Assembly: GCA_965226475.1 (NCBI GenBank)
Contig: CBDDDJ010000003.1
Coordinates: forward strand, 620,001 to 684,000
Origin: JASLMY01 sp965226475
GTDB lineage: Bacteria > Pseudomonadota > Alphaproteobacteria > GCA-2731375
DNA length: 64,000 nt
Direction: 5' to 3'
The notes beneath the pieces were generated by a model. That model worked only from the letters and a program-made list of their open reading frames with translations. It ran no database searches and was not told the origin of the DNA. This document shows positions 18,009 to 27,677 of the stretch, one piece after another; position 1 is the stretch's first letter; the number at the start of each line of letters is the position of its first letter. Both the position numbers and the translations under genes were made by a program.

Positions 18009-19595
18009 TCAGCTCTTCCGGAACATTTGCAGCATGCGCTGGGTGATGACGAAGCCGCCGGTGATATTGATGGTCGCGAACGCGATCGCCGCCGCCGCCA
18101 AGGCGATGACGAGTAGCGACGAATCCGAGACCATCAGCATCGGGCCCAGGATGACGATTCCGCTGATCGCGTTGGTGACGCTCATGAGCGGCGTGTGGAG
18201 CGCCGGCGTCACGTTCCAGATGACCTGCCAGCCGACGAAACAGGACAAAACGAATATGGTGAAATGAACCATGAACGACGTCGGGGCATAGAGTCCGATG
18301 CCATAGAGGACGGCACCGCCGACGAGCATCGTGGCGACCGACTTGATGCCGTCGTGGCGACCCTTTTCCTCGGCTTCGATTTCGGGGCCTTGTTGAAAGC
18401 CTTCCACCACCGATGGGGGACGAGGCGCCGGTGGCGGCGTTTTCGCCGCCGGAGGCGGCCAGGTCAGGGCGCCGGCATTCAGAATCGTGGCGCCGCGGAC
18501 CAATTCATCCTCCATATCGACCACGACGGCACCGTCCCCGTCGGCCGTGATCTCATCGACCAGATGATAGACGTTGGTCGCATAGAGCAGACTGGACTGC
18601 GTGGCCATGCGGCTTGGCAAATCCGTGTAACCAATCATCGTCACGCCGTGGCGAACGACGACCTCGCCCGGTTCCGTCAGCTCGCAATTGCCACCTTGCT
18701 CCGCCGCGAGATCCACGATCACCGACCCCTCGCGCATGCTTTGCACCATGCTGCCGGTGATCAATTTGGGGGGCGGTTTCCCCGGGATCAGCGCGGTGGT
18801 GATGATGACATCGACCTCCATCGCCTGGTGGGCGAACAGGTCCATTTCCGCATCGATGAATTCCCGGCTCATGGCCTTGGCATAGCCGCCTTCACCGCTA
18901 CCATCCTCGGCAAAATCGAGTTCCAGGAACTCGGCGCCCAAACTCTCCACCTGTTGGCGCGCCTCGAGACGGGTATCGAAGGCGCGGACGACGGCGCGGA
19001 CGACGGCGCCCATCCGGCTGGCCGCGCCAGCGGCCGCGAGCCCCGCCACGCCGGCGCCGATCACCAACACCTTCGCCGGGGGAATGCCGCCGGCGGCGGT
19101 CGTCTGCCCGCCGAAGAAACGGCCGAAATGCGACGTCGCTTCGACGACGGCCCGATATCCGGCGATATTGGCCATCGAACTCAACGCGTCGCACTTCTGC
19201 GCCCGGGAAATCCGTGGGATCGAGTCCATCGCCAGCACGGTCGCATCGCGTTGCCGCAATCGCTCGAGCAGGTCACCATTTTGGGCTGGCCAGACGTGGC
19301 TGATCAAGGTCGCGCCGGCATTGAGCATCTCCGCTTCATGGGTCCCGAATGTTGGATGCGGCTCCGGCGGCCGTACCTTCAATATCAGCTCGGCCGCGGC
19401 CCATACTTCGCGGCCGTCGCGCGCGATTGTCGCTCCCGCTTCCCGATATCCGTCGTCCGCGATGCTCGCGGTGGCCCCGGCACCGGCTTCCACCATGACG
19501 GAATGGCCGAGTTTGATCAGCCGTTCGGCCGATTGCGGCGTGACCGCCACCCGCCGTTCTCCGTGATGAATTTCCCTTGGTACCCCAATGCGCAT
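18009..19595 (-). CDS. pntA: NAD(P) transhydrogenase alpha subunit (full-length, fused form)
   Basis: I choose ATG 19595, preceded by GGGGAGAGTTTC; the frame is open to 19628. The 528-residue protein begins MRIGVPREIHHGERRVAVTP. Domain I has the NAD-binding motif VIGAGVAGLAAAGAASRMGA. The C-terminal 120 residues hold four membrane segments (for example FMVHFTIFVLSCFVGWQVIW). This is the single-chain PntA form, not the split PntAA/PntAB usual in many alphaproteobacteria. With PntB it couples proton entry to NADPH formation. Because pntB is broken, this intact subunit probably has no working partner from this locus. Confidence 0.94.
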   Translation of the reverse strand: MRIGVPREIHHGERRVAVTPQSAERLIKLGHSVMVEAGAGATASIADDGYREAGATIARDGREVWAAAELILKVRPPEPHPTFGTHEAEMLNAGATLISHVWPAQNGDLLERLRQRDATVLAMDSIPRISRAQKCDALSSMANIAGYRAVVEATSHFGRFFGGQTTAAGGIPPAKVLVIGAGVAGLAAAGAASRMGAVVRAVVRAFDTRLEARQQVESLGAEFLELDFAEDGSGEGGYAKAMSREFIDAEMDLFAHQAMEVDVIITTALIPGKPPPKLITGSMVQSMREGSVIVDLAAEQGGNCELTEPGEVVVRHGVTMIGYTDLPSRMATQSSLLYATNVYHLVDEITADGDGAVVVDMEDELVRGATILNAGALTWPPPAAKTPPPAPRPPSVVEGFQQGPEIEAEEKGRHDGIKSVATMLVGGAVLYGIGLYAPTSFMVHFTIFVLSCFVGWQVIWNVTPALHTPLMSVTNAISGIVILGPMLMVSDSSLLVIALAAAAIAFATINITGGFVITQRMLQMFRKS

Positions 19596-19774
19596 GAAAC
19601 TCTCCCCGAAACGTTTCTTCCCCTGCACGGACTACCAGATTCTTTCCGGATAGGTCCATTCAGCCTGCGCCATGATTTCCTGGCGCTCAAGGGCGATTTG
19701 AAGACCATGGCCCGCGCGGTCGCGCTGCCGAACGTGGATGAGCCGATTTCATCGTCGCTCGATATAAGAGCCAA

Positions 19775-19930
19775 TCAATGGATCGTCTTGGCCATGGGGG
19801 CCGGATGGCCGGCGTCGTGGGCCTCGGCGTCGGCGTCGCCCGTATCGAGGCCGGCGAGCAAGGTGGGGGTGGCGGGAAGGTCGGCGCGCGGGATTTGCGC
19901 CTCCCGGCTCCAGAGCTTGGAGCGCATGAG
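19775..19930 (-). pseudogene. Duplicated 3' end of the neighbouring PPOX-fold gene
   Basis: About 155 bp match the 3' end of the gene at 20549-21187 at roughly 90% identity by eye, including the stop codon. The minus frame reads RSKLWSREAQIPRADLP and ends HDAGHPAPMAKTIH, still in frame with its paralogue. Upstream of 19930 the similarity ends. The sequence 19596-19774 shows nothing recognisable. Confidence 0.75.
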
Positions 19931-20112
19931 ATCGTACTCATTTGGGTGATGGCCGCGCTCGGGCTTTCGGAGATGATTGTCGGGGTCGATCGCATTCCGT
20001 GGTCGGCGGTAATACCGTCTGGGAGGACGGCAACGGGAGTGTACCTCAGATGCCGATAGTCAAGGGATTCGCAATTCGCAATGGTTCAAGAACCAACGGT
20101 CATGGCGACGCG

Positions 20113-20505
20113 ATGCCGCCTGGAATTTTGATCTCGACCAGCGTGCAAGCCAATGAACCGCCGGAACCCGCCCAGCTGCGGTTGGTGGAGAAAATTATCG
20201 AGCACTCGAAAGTCCCACCCCATGAGGTCGAGACAACGACACGAGACATCCTTTCGAGGCCACGCCAGGAGAGAAACCGGTCATGTCAAGTGACGGGCGA
20301 TGCCGTCGAGGGCGAGCAAAGTCGGGACCGGCAAGCAGCGGACGAGCTCGTGAAACTGGTGCAGCAGCTCAACCGGGCGATGGAAGAATCGAAGCGCGGT
20401 GGCCTCATCGTCGAGCCGAGCTTGTCGACCACGAAATCGCAGTTCGGTGGAGAAGGTTCGGGCGGCCACATGCCGAGCATCAAGGTCTTCCGCAAACTTT
20501 GCTAG
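20113..20505 (+). CDS. Hypothetical protein, weakly supported
   Basis: This 130-residue reading frame from ATG 20113 has two helix-like stretches (RLVEKIIEHSKVPPHEVETT and ADELVKLVQQLNRAMEESKR) and ends GGHMPSIKVFRKLC. The frame is open further upstream to 19942. There is no clear ribosome binding site and no known domain. It occupies the otherwise unexplained gap between the duplicated PPOX fragment and the intact gene, a rearranged area, so it may be a remnant or chance ORF. Confidence 0.25.
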   Translation: MPPGILISTSVQANEPPEPAQLRLVEKIIEHSKVPPHEVETTTRDILSRPRQERNRSCQVTGDAVEGEQSRDRQAADELVKLVQQLNRAMEESKRGGLIVEPSLSTTKSQFGGEGSGGHMPSIKVFRKLC

Positions 20506-20548
20506 AGGACGAGCCGCGCGGCGAGGCCTCGCATCACTAGCGACCGCC

Positions 20549-21187
20549 TCAATAGATCGTCTTGGCCATATGGGCCGGATAGCCGGCGTCGTGGGCCTCG
20601 GCGTCGAAGTCGCCCGTATCGAGGCCGGCGAGCATGGTGCCGGTGCTGGGAAGGTCGGCGCGCGGGATTTGCGCCTCCCGGCTCCAGAGCTTGGAGCGCA
20701 CGAGCGCCTTGGCGCACTGGAAATAGATCCGTTCGACCGTGATGACGATCACCGAGCGCGGCGGCTTGCCCCCCATCTCGAAGGAGGCGATCAGGTCCGG
20801 GTCGGTCGAGATTGCGGCGCGGCCGTTGATCCGCATGGTCTCGTTGACGCCGGGGATCAGGAACAGCAGCGAGACGCGCGGATCGCGCACGATGTTGCGC
20901 AGGCTGTCGATGCGGTTGTTGCCGCGCCGGTCGGGCAGCATCACGGTCTTGGAATCGGCGACGCGGACGAAGCCGGCGGGATCGCCGCGCGGCGTGCAGT
21001 CCGTCCCCTCCGGCCCCACCGTCGCCAGCACGGCGAAGGGCGCGGCCTCGATGAAGGCGCGGTAGTGTTCGGAAATGTAGTCGATCTCCTTCACCAGGCT
21101 GCGAGGCACCGCCTCGCCGTAAATCGCCTCCAGCTCCTCGATCGTCGTCACGTCGTGCGCGCCCATCGGCTTGTCCATATTCGTCAT
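20549..21187 (-). CDS. Pyridoxamine 5'-phosphate oxidase-fold (PPOX) family protein
   Basis: 212 residues from ATG 21187 (ATG 21178 is an alternative). The core SEHYRAFIEAAPFAVLATVG, DCTPRGDPAGFVRV, RRGNNRIDSLRNIVRDPRVS and ETMRINGRAAISTD matches the split-barrel flavin-binding family of the MSMEG_1061 type. Such proteins bind FMN or F420 and act as small-molecule oxidoreductases; the substrate is unknown. The start codon overlaps the dnaQ stop, so it is probably co-transcribed with the maf-aroE-coaE-dnaQ block. It is not PdxH itself. Confidence 0.82.
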   Translation of the reverse strand: MTNMDKPMGAHDVTTIEELEAIYGEAVPRSLVKEIDYISEHYRAFIEAAPFAVLATVGPEGTDCTPRGDPAGFVRVADSKTVMLPDRRGNNRIDSLRNIVRDPRVSLLFLIPGVNETMRINGRAAISTDPDLIASFEMGGKPPRSVIVITVERIYFQCAKALVRSKLWSREAQIPRADLPSTGTMLAGLDTGDFDAEAHDAGYPAHMAKTIY

Positions 21188-21861
21188 TCCCGTTTCCAGA
21201 TCGGATCCTCGATCTCTTCCGTCAGAAACTTCTCGTGCGCCGCCAGCTCTTCCGCGCTCGCCTGATGTGGGCGGGGCGGGCGGGCGACGCTTTCGCCACC
21301 CCCGCCGGTCGCCACGGCCTCGCCCCCGCTGGCCAGTTCCAGCCCCGCCTGGCGGCCGCCCATCAGCTCCAGATAGACCTCGGCCAGCAGTTCCGCATCC
21401 AAGAGCGCGCCGTGCTTCTCGCGCGCCGAGGCATCGACCCCGAGACGCTTGCAGAGCGCGTCGAGGTTGGCCGGCGCGCCCGGGAACTTGCGCCGCGCCA
21501 GCTGTACCGTGTCGACGGCGCGCTCGGCGGGAAGCGGCGGCCGGTCGAGCGCGGCCAGTTCCGCGTTCAGGAACTTCAAATCGAAGCTCGCGTTGTGGAT
21601 CACCAGCTTGCCCTCGGCCAGGAAGGCGAGGAACGTCTCGACCATGTCGCGGAAGGGCGGCTTGTCGGCGAGGAAATCTTCCGAGAGGCCGTGGATCTGG
21701 AAGGCCTCCTCGGGCATGTCGCGCTCGGGGTTGATGTAGGCCTGATAGAATCGGCCGGTCGGCACGTGGTTCAACAGCTCGACGCAGCCGATCTCCACCA
21801 CCCGATGGCCGGCGCCGGGATCGAGCCCGGTGGTCTCGGTATCAAGAACGATTTCGCGCAC
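21184..21861 (-). CDS. dnaQ: DNA polymerase III epsilon subunit (3'-5' exonuclease)
   Basis: 225 residues starting MREIVLDTETTGLDP. All three exonuclease motifs are present: ExoI (DTETTGLDP), ExoII (HNASFDLKFLN) and ExoIII (EKHGALLDAELL, with H and D). It proofreads for the replicative polymerase. The C-terminal tail after residue 175 is variable, as usual. It overlaps the end of coaE by 20 nt, which fits the conserved alphaproteobacterial order aroE-coaE-dnaQ. Confidence 0.95.
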   Translation of the reverse strand: MREIVLDTETTGLDPGAGHRVVEIGCVELLNHVPTGRFYQAYINPERDMPEEAFQIHGLSEDFLADKPPFRDMVETFLAFLAEGKLVIHNASFDLKFLNAELAALDRPPLPAERAVDTVQLARRKFPGAPANLDALCKRLGVDASAREKHGALLDAELLAEVYLELMGGRQAGLELASGGEAVATGGGGESVARPPRPHQASAEELAAHEKFLTEEIEDPIWKRE

Positions 21862-22522
21862 GGGGTCCCCGCTTCGAGGGATGGTCGGCCGGTCGGGGCC
21901 GGGGCCGCGCGCGGGGCGGCCAGCGGTGACCGGGCCTGTCCCGCAGCATTGTCACGAGGTCTTCGACCTGGCGCAAGGTCCAGGCGCGGCCGAGGCCGGT
22001 TTCCAGCAGAAAATCGGCGCGAAGCCGCTTCAAACCATCGGGCACCTGCTTGTCGAGAATGTCGTGGAACTTCTTTTCGTCCATCGCTGGGCGGGACAGC
22101 ACGCGCCGGCGCTGCACGCGGTAGGGGGCGCTGACGACGGCGATGGCATCGGTCCGATCCTCGCCCCGGTTCTCGAACAGCAGCGGCACATCCAGTACGA
22201 CCAGCGGCGTCCGCCGCCGGGCTTCCCGCGCCAGGAACGCGCGCTGGGACCGGCCGACCAGGGGATGGACGATTCCCTCCAGGCGGCGAAGCGCGGCCGT
22301 GTCGCCGAACACCCGGCGGCCGAGTTCCGGGCGATCGATGGCGCCGTCCACCACCACGCCCGGAAAGGCCGCCTCGACCGAGGCGACGGCCGCGCCCCCC
22401 GGCGCCATCAGCCGGTGCGCGGCAGCGTCCGCGTCGTGGACCGGCACGCCCAGACGGCGGAACATCTTGGCCGTCTCGGACTTGCCCATGCCGATGGACC
22501 CGGTCAGTCCGAGAATGAACAT
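21842..22522 (-). CDS. coaE: Dephospho-CoA kinase
   Basis: 226 residues from ATG 22522. The P-loop is GLTGSIGMGKSE (residues 5-16), followed by VHDADAAAHRLM and IDRPELGRRVF, conserved in CoaE. The lid region has APYRVQRRRVLSRPAMDEKK. It phosphorylates dephospho-CoA to CoA, the last step of CoA synthesis. The C-terminal 30 residues are an arginine/proline-rich extension beyond the usual length. The aroE stop is 12 nt upstream. Confidence 0.95.
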   Translation of the reverse strand: MFILGLTGSIGMGKSETAKMFRRLGVPVHDADAAAHRLMAPGGAAVASVEAAFPGVVVDGAIDRPELGRRVFGDTAALRRLEGIVHPLVGRSQRAFLAREARRRTPLVVLDVPLLFENRGEDRTDAIAVVSAPYRVQRRRVLSRPAMDEKKFHDILDKQVPDGLKRLRADFLLETGLGRAWTLRQVEDLVTMLRDRPGHRWPPRARPRPRPADHPSKRGPRARNRS

Positions 22523-22534
22523 GGGCGCGCGCCC

Positions 22535-23386
22535 TCAGCCCGCGATGTCGGCCAGCACGTCGGCGCGCTGCGCGGCGCTCACCTCGGGCTCGACGCCGAA
22601 CCAGGCCTCGAAGCCCGGGCGGGCCTGGTGCAGCAGCATGGAGAGGCCGTCGACGCCCGCGTTGCCACGCGCGCGGGCGGCCGCCAACAGCGCCGTCTCC
22701 AGCGGGATATAGACGATGTCGTCCACCACCGCGCTCCCCGGCAGGTCGTCGAGCGCGATGTCCAACGGCGGCTGGCCGTCCATGCCGAGCGAGGTGGCGT
22801 TGACCAGCAGGGCCGAGCCCGCCAGCGCCTCCGAGCGGGCCGACCAGTCCTCGATGGTCAGCCGCGAATCATCCATGTCGGCCGCGAGCGCGTCGGCCCG
22901 CTCGCGCGTTCGGTTGAGCAGGCGGATCTCCGGCGCCTCGGCGTCCAGCAGCGCCGCGACGATGGCGCGGGCCGCCCCGCCGGCGCCCAGCACCACGGCG
23001 GGACCCGCCGTCGCGCTCCAGCCCGGCGCGTCCTGTCCGAGCGCGGCGAGGAAGCCGAAAGCGTCGGTGTTGGACCCGCGCAGGCTGCCGTCGTCCCGGA
23101 CCACGACCGTGTTCACCGCGCCGATCCGCGCCGCGATCGGCTCCACCTCGTCGACGATCTCCAGCACCGCCCGCTTGTGCGGCAGGGTGACGTTCGTGCC
23201 CCGAATTCCGAGCGCCGCCAGACCCCTGAGTGCCGCTTCCACCTCGCCCGGGCGCACGGCGAAGGGCAGATAGGCACCGTCGATGCCATATTCCGCGAGC
23301 CAGAAACCATGCAGGCGGGGCGAGCGGGAATGGCCGATCGGCCAGCCCATGACGCCGGCGACGCGTGCCTTGCCGGTAAGCCTCAT
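22535..23386 (-). CDS. aroE: Shikimate dehydrogenase
   Basis: 283 residues starting MRLTGKARVAGVMGWPIGHS. The substrate site shows GHSRSPRLHGFW and TNVTLPHKRAVLEIVD with the catalytic lysine, and the NADP site shows VVLGAGGAARAIVAALLD. It reduces 3-dehydroshikimate to shikimate with NADPH in the aromatic amino-acid pathway. ATG 23386 overlaps the maf stop (23383) as ATGA. Confidence 0.96.
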   Translation of the reverse strand: MRLTGKARVAGVMGWPIGHSRSPRLHGFWLAEYGIDGAYLPFAVRPGEVEAALRGLAALGIRGTNVTLPHKRAVLEIVDEVEPIAARIGAVNTVVVRDDGSLRGSNTDAFGFLAALGQDAPGWSATAGPAVVLGAGGAARAIVAALLDAEAPEIRLLNRTRERADALAADMDDSRLTIEDWSARSEALAGSALLVNATSLGMDGQPPLDIALDDLPGSAVVDDIVYIPLETALLAAARARGNAGVDGLSMLLHQARPGFEAWFGVEPEVSAAQRADVLADIAG

Positions 23387-23997
23387 GTCATCGCAACTCC
23401 ATGCTCTCGAAGGAACGCCAGGAGGGCCAGGAGGGGCAGCCCCAGGATGGTGAAGTGATCGCCCTCGACCCGGGTGAAGAGCTGTGCGCCCCGGCCCTCG
23501 AGCGCGTAGGCGCCCACGGTCTGGACCGCCACCTCGCCGATCTCGTCAAGATAGCGATCGAGGAAGGCCTCGCTCAAGTCCCGCATCTCCAGCACCGCCT
23601 CCTCCCGGTGGCGCCAAAGGACGGCACGGTCGCGCGAGACGGCGACGGCGCCGACCAGGCGATGGGCGCGGCCCGAAAGCTCTTTCAGCGTCGCTTTCGC
23701 CCCGGCCCGGTCCGCCGGCTTGTCGATGATCCGCCCTTCCAGCAGAAGGATCTGGTCGGCGCCGACGACCAGGGCACCGGGCGCGGCGGCCGAAACCCGT
23801 TCCGCCTTGGCGTCGGCCAGCGCCTGGGCGATGGCCTCCGGCGGCGCGCCGGCGGCGGCGAGCGACGCCTTGATCGCAGCCTCGTCGAGGCGGGAGGGGC
23901 GGGTTTCGAATTCGAGGCCGGCGTGGCTCAGCATGGCCCGGCGGGTCGGGCTTTCGGATGCCAGGATCAAGCGGGGCGGGTTCTCGCGGTAATCCAT
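23383..23997 (-). CDS. maf: Maf-family nucleoside triphosphate pyrophosphatase
   Basis: 204 residues. The N-terminal signature is LILASESPTRRAMLSHAG; other conserved blocks are VVGADQILLLEGRIIDKP, RAHRLVGAVAVSRD and QTVGAYALEGRGAQLF. The family hydrolyses non-canonical or modified NTPs to NMP and pyrophosphate. First gene of the block maf-aroE-coaE-dnaQ-PPOX; the divergent gene at 24079 shares its upstream region of about 80 bp. Confidence 0.92.
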   Translation of the reverse strand: MDYRENPPRLILASESPTRRAMLSHAGLEFETRPSRLDEAAIKASLAAAGAPPEAIAQALADAKAERVSAAAPGALVVGADQILLLEGRIIDKPADRAGAKATLKELSGRAHRLVGAVAVSRDRAVLWRHREEAVLEMRDLSEAFLDRYLDEIGEVAVQTVGAYALEGRGAQLFTRVEGDHFTILGLPLLALLAFLREHGVAMT

Positions 23998-24078
23998 GTT
24001 CGGGCTTGAGTTGTGCCAAAAACCGCTTATATTTCCGTTGGTTGGTCAAATCAAGCTCATATCGCACAGAGGGACATC

Positions 24079-25146
24079 ATGGCCGAGACGGGCCAGGTCA
24101 TAGCGCTCGAGGGGATCGCGCCGCCGCCGCGGCCGGCACCGGACTTCGCTGAAACGCGCGCGCGCCTCGGACGGCTGCTGATCGACCACACCCTCGTTCA
24201 AAGCTGGCGCCGCAGCCGGCGGGCCAGCCAGGCTTACGGTTTTCCCGATCCGGGCTCGCTGCTGCCCGATCACGGCACCGGCCGGCTGGAGCGGCCCTAT
24301 CAGAACACCGCCCTGCTCTTCGCCGTCGATGGCCGGATGCCGGTCGGCCTCAACAAGCATTTTCGCCTCCGCGCCTCGAACCGGATCAGCTGGCGCAATC
24401 TTTCGGCTTACGCGCCGGAGCTGGATTTGAGCGAGTACAAGTCGGCCGACGGCCGCTTCGATTCGCCCAACCTCGACCCCCTGGTTCGCAAGCTGCTGCC
24501 GCTCGACTACGCCTTGATGGTGGAGCGGGGCGCCGAGGGCGGGGACGTGTTCGAGCTCACCCACTTCCACGTCAAGGTGGAACGGCTGACCGACAACGCG
24601 ATCAAGGATCTGGGGCGCGGCCTCGGCTATATCGAGCGCCGCCTGTTCGAACGCGGCGAGGACTACGTCGAGGCACTGGAGGCCAAGTTCTACGAGTACC
24701 ACGGCTTTTCCGCCAACGCGTCCGGCCGCAAGAGCGCGGGCGCCATGGCGGCCCAGTTGCTGGCGACCAGCGAGCTCGACTTCGCGGTCTATGTCGCGAG
24801 CCAGACGGACAACCGGCTGGCCGTGCTGACCCAGGAGGACGAGGTGGCGCAGTATCTGCTGATCCGCCTCTCGGGCCGGACCCGCCAGCGCTTCGAGGCC
24901 TCGATTCCCGCGGGCTTCGAACTCGCCGACTATCTGGTGAACGCGCCGGATGGACCCGATGCCGTCCTCATCCTGCGCGCCCGCCTGGCCCGGACCGAGG
25001 CCGCCCGCCCGCACCGCCGCCGCGCCCGAGACAAGGATGTCACCGCGCCATGGCTCGCAATCGCCGAGGAGGCGGTGATCGCCGTCCCCGGCCGCGACGC
25101 GCCCGACATCGCGATGGCCTGGAGCGAGGCGGCGGCGGGGGCGTAG
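24079..25146 (+). CDS. Conserved-looking hypothetical protein (355 aa)
   Basis: ATG 24079 follows AGAGGGACATC. The protein is mostly soluble, with no signal peptide or membrane segments. It contains PYQNTALLFAVDGRMPVGLN, FRLRASNRISWRNLSAYAPE and LPLDYALMVERGAEGGDVFE, a middle helical part (IKDLGRGLGYIERRLFERGE) and a basic C-terminal region. I do not recognise the family. Codon use and composition match the neighbouring core genes, so it is probably a resident gene, divergent from maf. Confidence 0.75.
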   Translation: MAETGQVIALEGIAPPPRPAPDFAETRARLGRLLIDHTLVQSWRRSRRASQAYGFPDPGSLLPDHGTGRLERPYQNTALLFAVDGRMPVGLNKHFRLRASNRISWRNLSAYAPELDLSEYKSADGRFDSPNLDPLVRKLLPLDYALMVERGAEGGDVFELTHFHVKVERLTDNAIKDLGRGLGYIERRLFERGEDYVEALEAKFYEYHGFSANASGRKSAGAMAAQLLATSELDFAVYVASQTDNRLAVLTQEDEVAQYLLIRLSGRTRQRFEASIPAGFELADYLVNAPDGPDAVLILRARLARTEAARPHRRRARDKDVTAPWLAIAEEAVIAVPGRDAPDIAMAWSEAAAGA

Positions 25147-25615
25147 GCGTTTCGGCGCGAAATCTCCCCCGCCCGGTCGCGCGTGCCTGTTTTGCGATGA
25201 GGCTGGCCAAATGGGATTCCGGCTCGAAGGCAATGTCGGGAGGGGGCGGGCGGCCGTCGGAATGGAACGCGAACGGAACGGGTGAATTCATTACCGCGGC
25301 CAGCCGGCCGCGGGTCGGGGCGACGAACGAACGCACGCACCCCGTCGAACGTTCGGCGCCATGGAGAGCCGCCTTCCGCAAAACGCAGAGCAGAATGCCG
25401 ACGATATTGCCAATACGCATCGTGGCGCCGTCGACACTCCCCGGCGAAGATGGAGAAAATACCAAATTGCCGACAACTTGGAAGTCGGGCCGTGGCACGC
25501 TTGAATGGCATGGATCTTGCGGATTATTGCGCGTGCTGAAATCGCCCCAAGGCAAACGGCGCCGCGCGGCGGCGACTTGGCGTGCCCCCGACGGGACACC
25601 ATCGGAGGATACGAG
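25147..25615. other. 469-bp intergenic stretch, no gene supported
   Basis: Several open frames cross this stretch on both strands, but none has a ribosome binding site or recognisable protein. It is somewhat less GC-rich toward the kinase gene. No strong hairpin or palindrome was noticed. Confidence 0.5.
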
Positions 25616-27609
25616 ATGATCTGGAATTCCGTTCCCCTGATGACGATCATCGACATCGTCAACGTTTCACTCATAGTCTTCCTGAGCATCACGGCGCTGC
25701 GCCATCGGGCCATGCTGTCGGACTTGCGGATTTCGGGGGCCTTGGGGCTGACCATATTTGGTCTGGCGATGATTGCCGCATTTCATTTGGCGGACCTCGC
25801 GTCCATGACGGTGTTGCCGCCGATGATCGGCCGAGAAGCGGCCATGGCCACGATGATGGGACTGCATCTGAATTGGAGCTGGGCGGCCGACGTCATGGCC
25901 ATCGGCGCGATCGTCGCGGGACTGTCTCGCATGATGCGAAAGCTGTTCCCGCAACTCGCCGGCATAATTCGGAGCCAGAAGGCGGAGATCGAGCAGCGGC
26001 GCGCGGCCGAACGAACGCTGGCGGCGAACCGCGCGGAATTACAAGACGCCATGGACGCCTTGCCGGTTCTCATTTGCTATGTCGACAAGGACCAACACTG
26101 GCGCTTCAACAACAAGGCCTATATCGACTGCTCGACCATGACCCCGAGGAGCTGACGGGACGTCATATTCGCGACGGTCTCGGCGAGGCGACCTACGAGA
26201 TGATCCGCCCCAATGTCGAGCGCGCCCTGGCCGGCCACGGCGTGACGTTCGAAGCCATGAGGCCACACGCCAGCGGCAATGACCGTTACGCCCGAATGAC
26301 CTACGTGCCCCGACGCGGCCCGGAGGGGAATGTCAATGGTTTCTATGCCGTGGCGACCGACGTCAGTGAAATCAGACAAGCACAGGAAGAGCTGGCCGAG
26401 GCCCACGCGCGGTTGGAGGAAAGAGTCGAGAGACGGACCGCCGAGTTGCAACGGGCCAACGAGGCGCTCGTCGACAGCGAAGCGAAGCTGGCGGCGATCG
26501 TCGAGAACGCACCTTTGCCGATCGTCCTCAAGGAGCTGGACGGGCGATTTTCCCTACTCAACAAGCACGCCTCCGAAGTGATAGGAATCGATCCCGAAGC
26601 AGCGATCGGCAAAACACTATTCGATATCTACCCGAAGGAATATGCGGACAGATATAGCGCGCACGAGAAAGACGTCGTCGAGGAAAACAGAGCCATCACC
26701 CGTGAATACGCCGACCCCACGCCAATGGGATTGCGCGACTTCATCCTAATTAAATTTCCGATCCTGGGCAAAAATAATATCGCAACGGGTATCGGTGTCG
26801 TTTCTCTCGACATCACGGAACGAAAAAAGGCCGAAAATGCACTTCAGACACTCAACGACGAGCTCGAGCAGCGGGTATTCGAACGGACGGAAGCGCTGAA
26901 ATCGGCACAGGAAAGCCTCATTCAAAGCGAACGCCTGGCGACACTGGGACAGCTTACGGCAACCGTCAGTCATGAATTGCGCAATCCCCTCGGCGTCATG
27001 CGCACGTCAATGTACATTCTGCGCGGGAAATCGGAAGGCAGGGACGATCTGGAGCAACGTGCGATAGAACGTACCGAACGCGGCATCGATCGCTGCGATC
27101 GGATCATCGATGATCTGTTGGACTTTTCTCGAACCCGAATCCTCGACAGGGAGCGGATCGTTATAGACGACTGGTTGACGACGCTGCTGAGCGAACAAGA
27201 ATTGCCGAAGCACATAACGTTGAAGCTCGATCTCGCATCTCCTGGCGTCGCTCTGTCGATCGACCCGGAACGCCTGCGGCGCGCCGTCATCAACAGCTAT
27301 GAAAATGCCTGTCAGGCAATGATCCCGGAACCGGCACGGGGCCGACAGGCTGGCGATTCCCGGCTGTTGGTCGCCACCCGCGCCACTGACGAACGGTTGG
27401 AAATTCGCATCCAGGACAACGGCGTCGGCATGTCGGAGGACGTCTTGGAAAAACTTTTTGTTCCTCTTTTCAGCACCAAGAGTTTCGGCACGGGCCTGGG
27501 ACTCCCCACGGTCGAAAATATCATGATGCAACATGATGGCGGTGTCGAAGTCGAGAGCACGGCGGGACGGGGCGCGACGTTCGTACTCTGGCTCCCGCTG
27601 CGGGATTGA
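25616..27609 (+). pseudogene. PAS-domain sensor histidine kinase with one-base frameshift
   Basis: ATG 25616 follows GGAGGAT. The N-terminal 120 residues hold about three membrane segments (FGLAMIAAFHLADLASM, among others). Two PAS domains follow, at residues about 145-260 and 285-410. Then come a dimerisation domain (LATLGQLTATVSHELRNPLG, phospho-acceptor H) and an ATPase domain with N box (INSYENACQAM), G1 (DNGVGMSED) and G2 (GTGLGLPTV). In the first PAS domain, near 26130, the frame breaks: NNKAYIDC stops at 26155, while the next frame continues as LDHDPEELTGRHI. Restoring one base gives a single product of about 664 residues. No response regulator is adjacent. Confidence 0.9.
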
Positions 27610-27677
27610 CGTCGTTCGGCGAATGTCTCCGGCTTCCCCGCCGTCGGCATCGGGACGCAGGGCCGCGCGGCCCCAAT

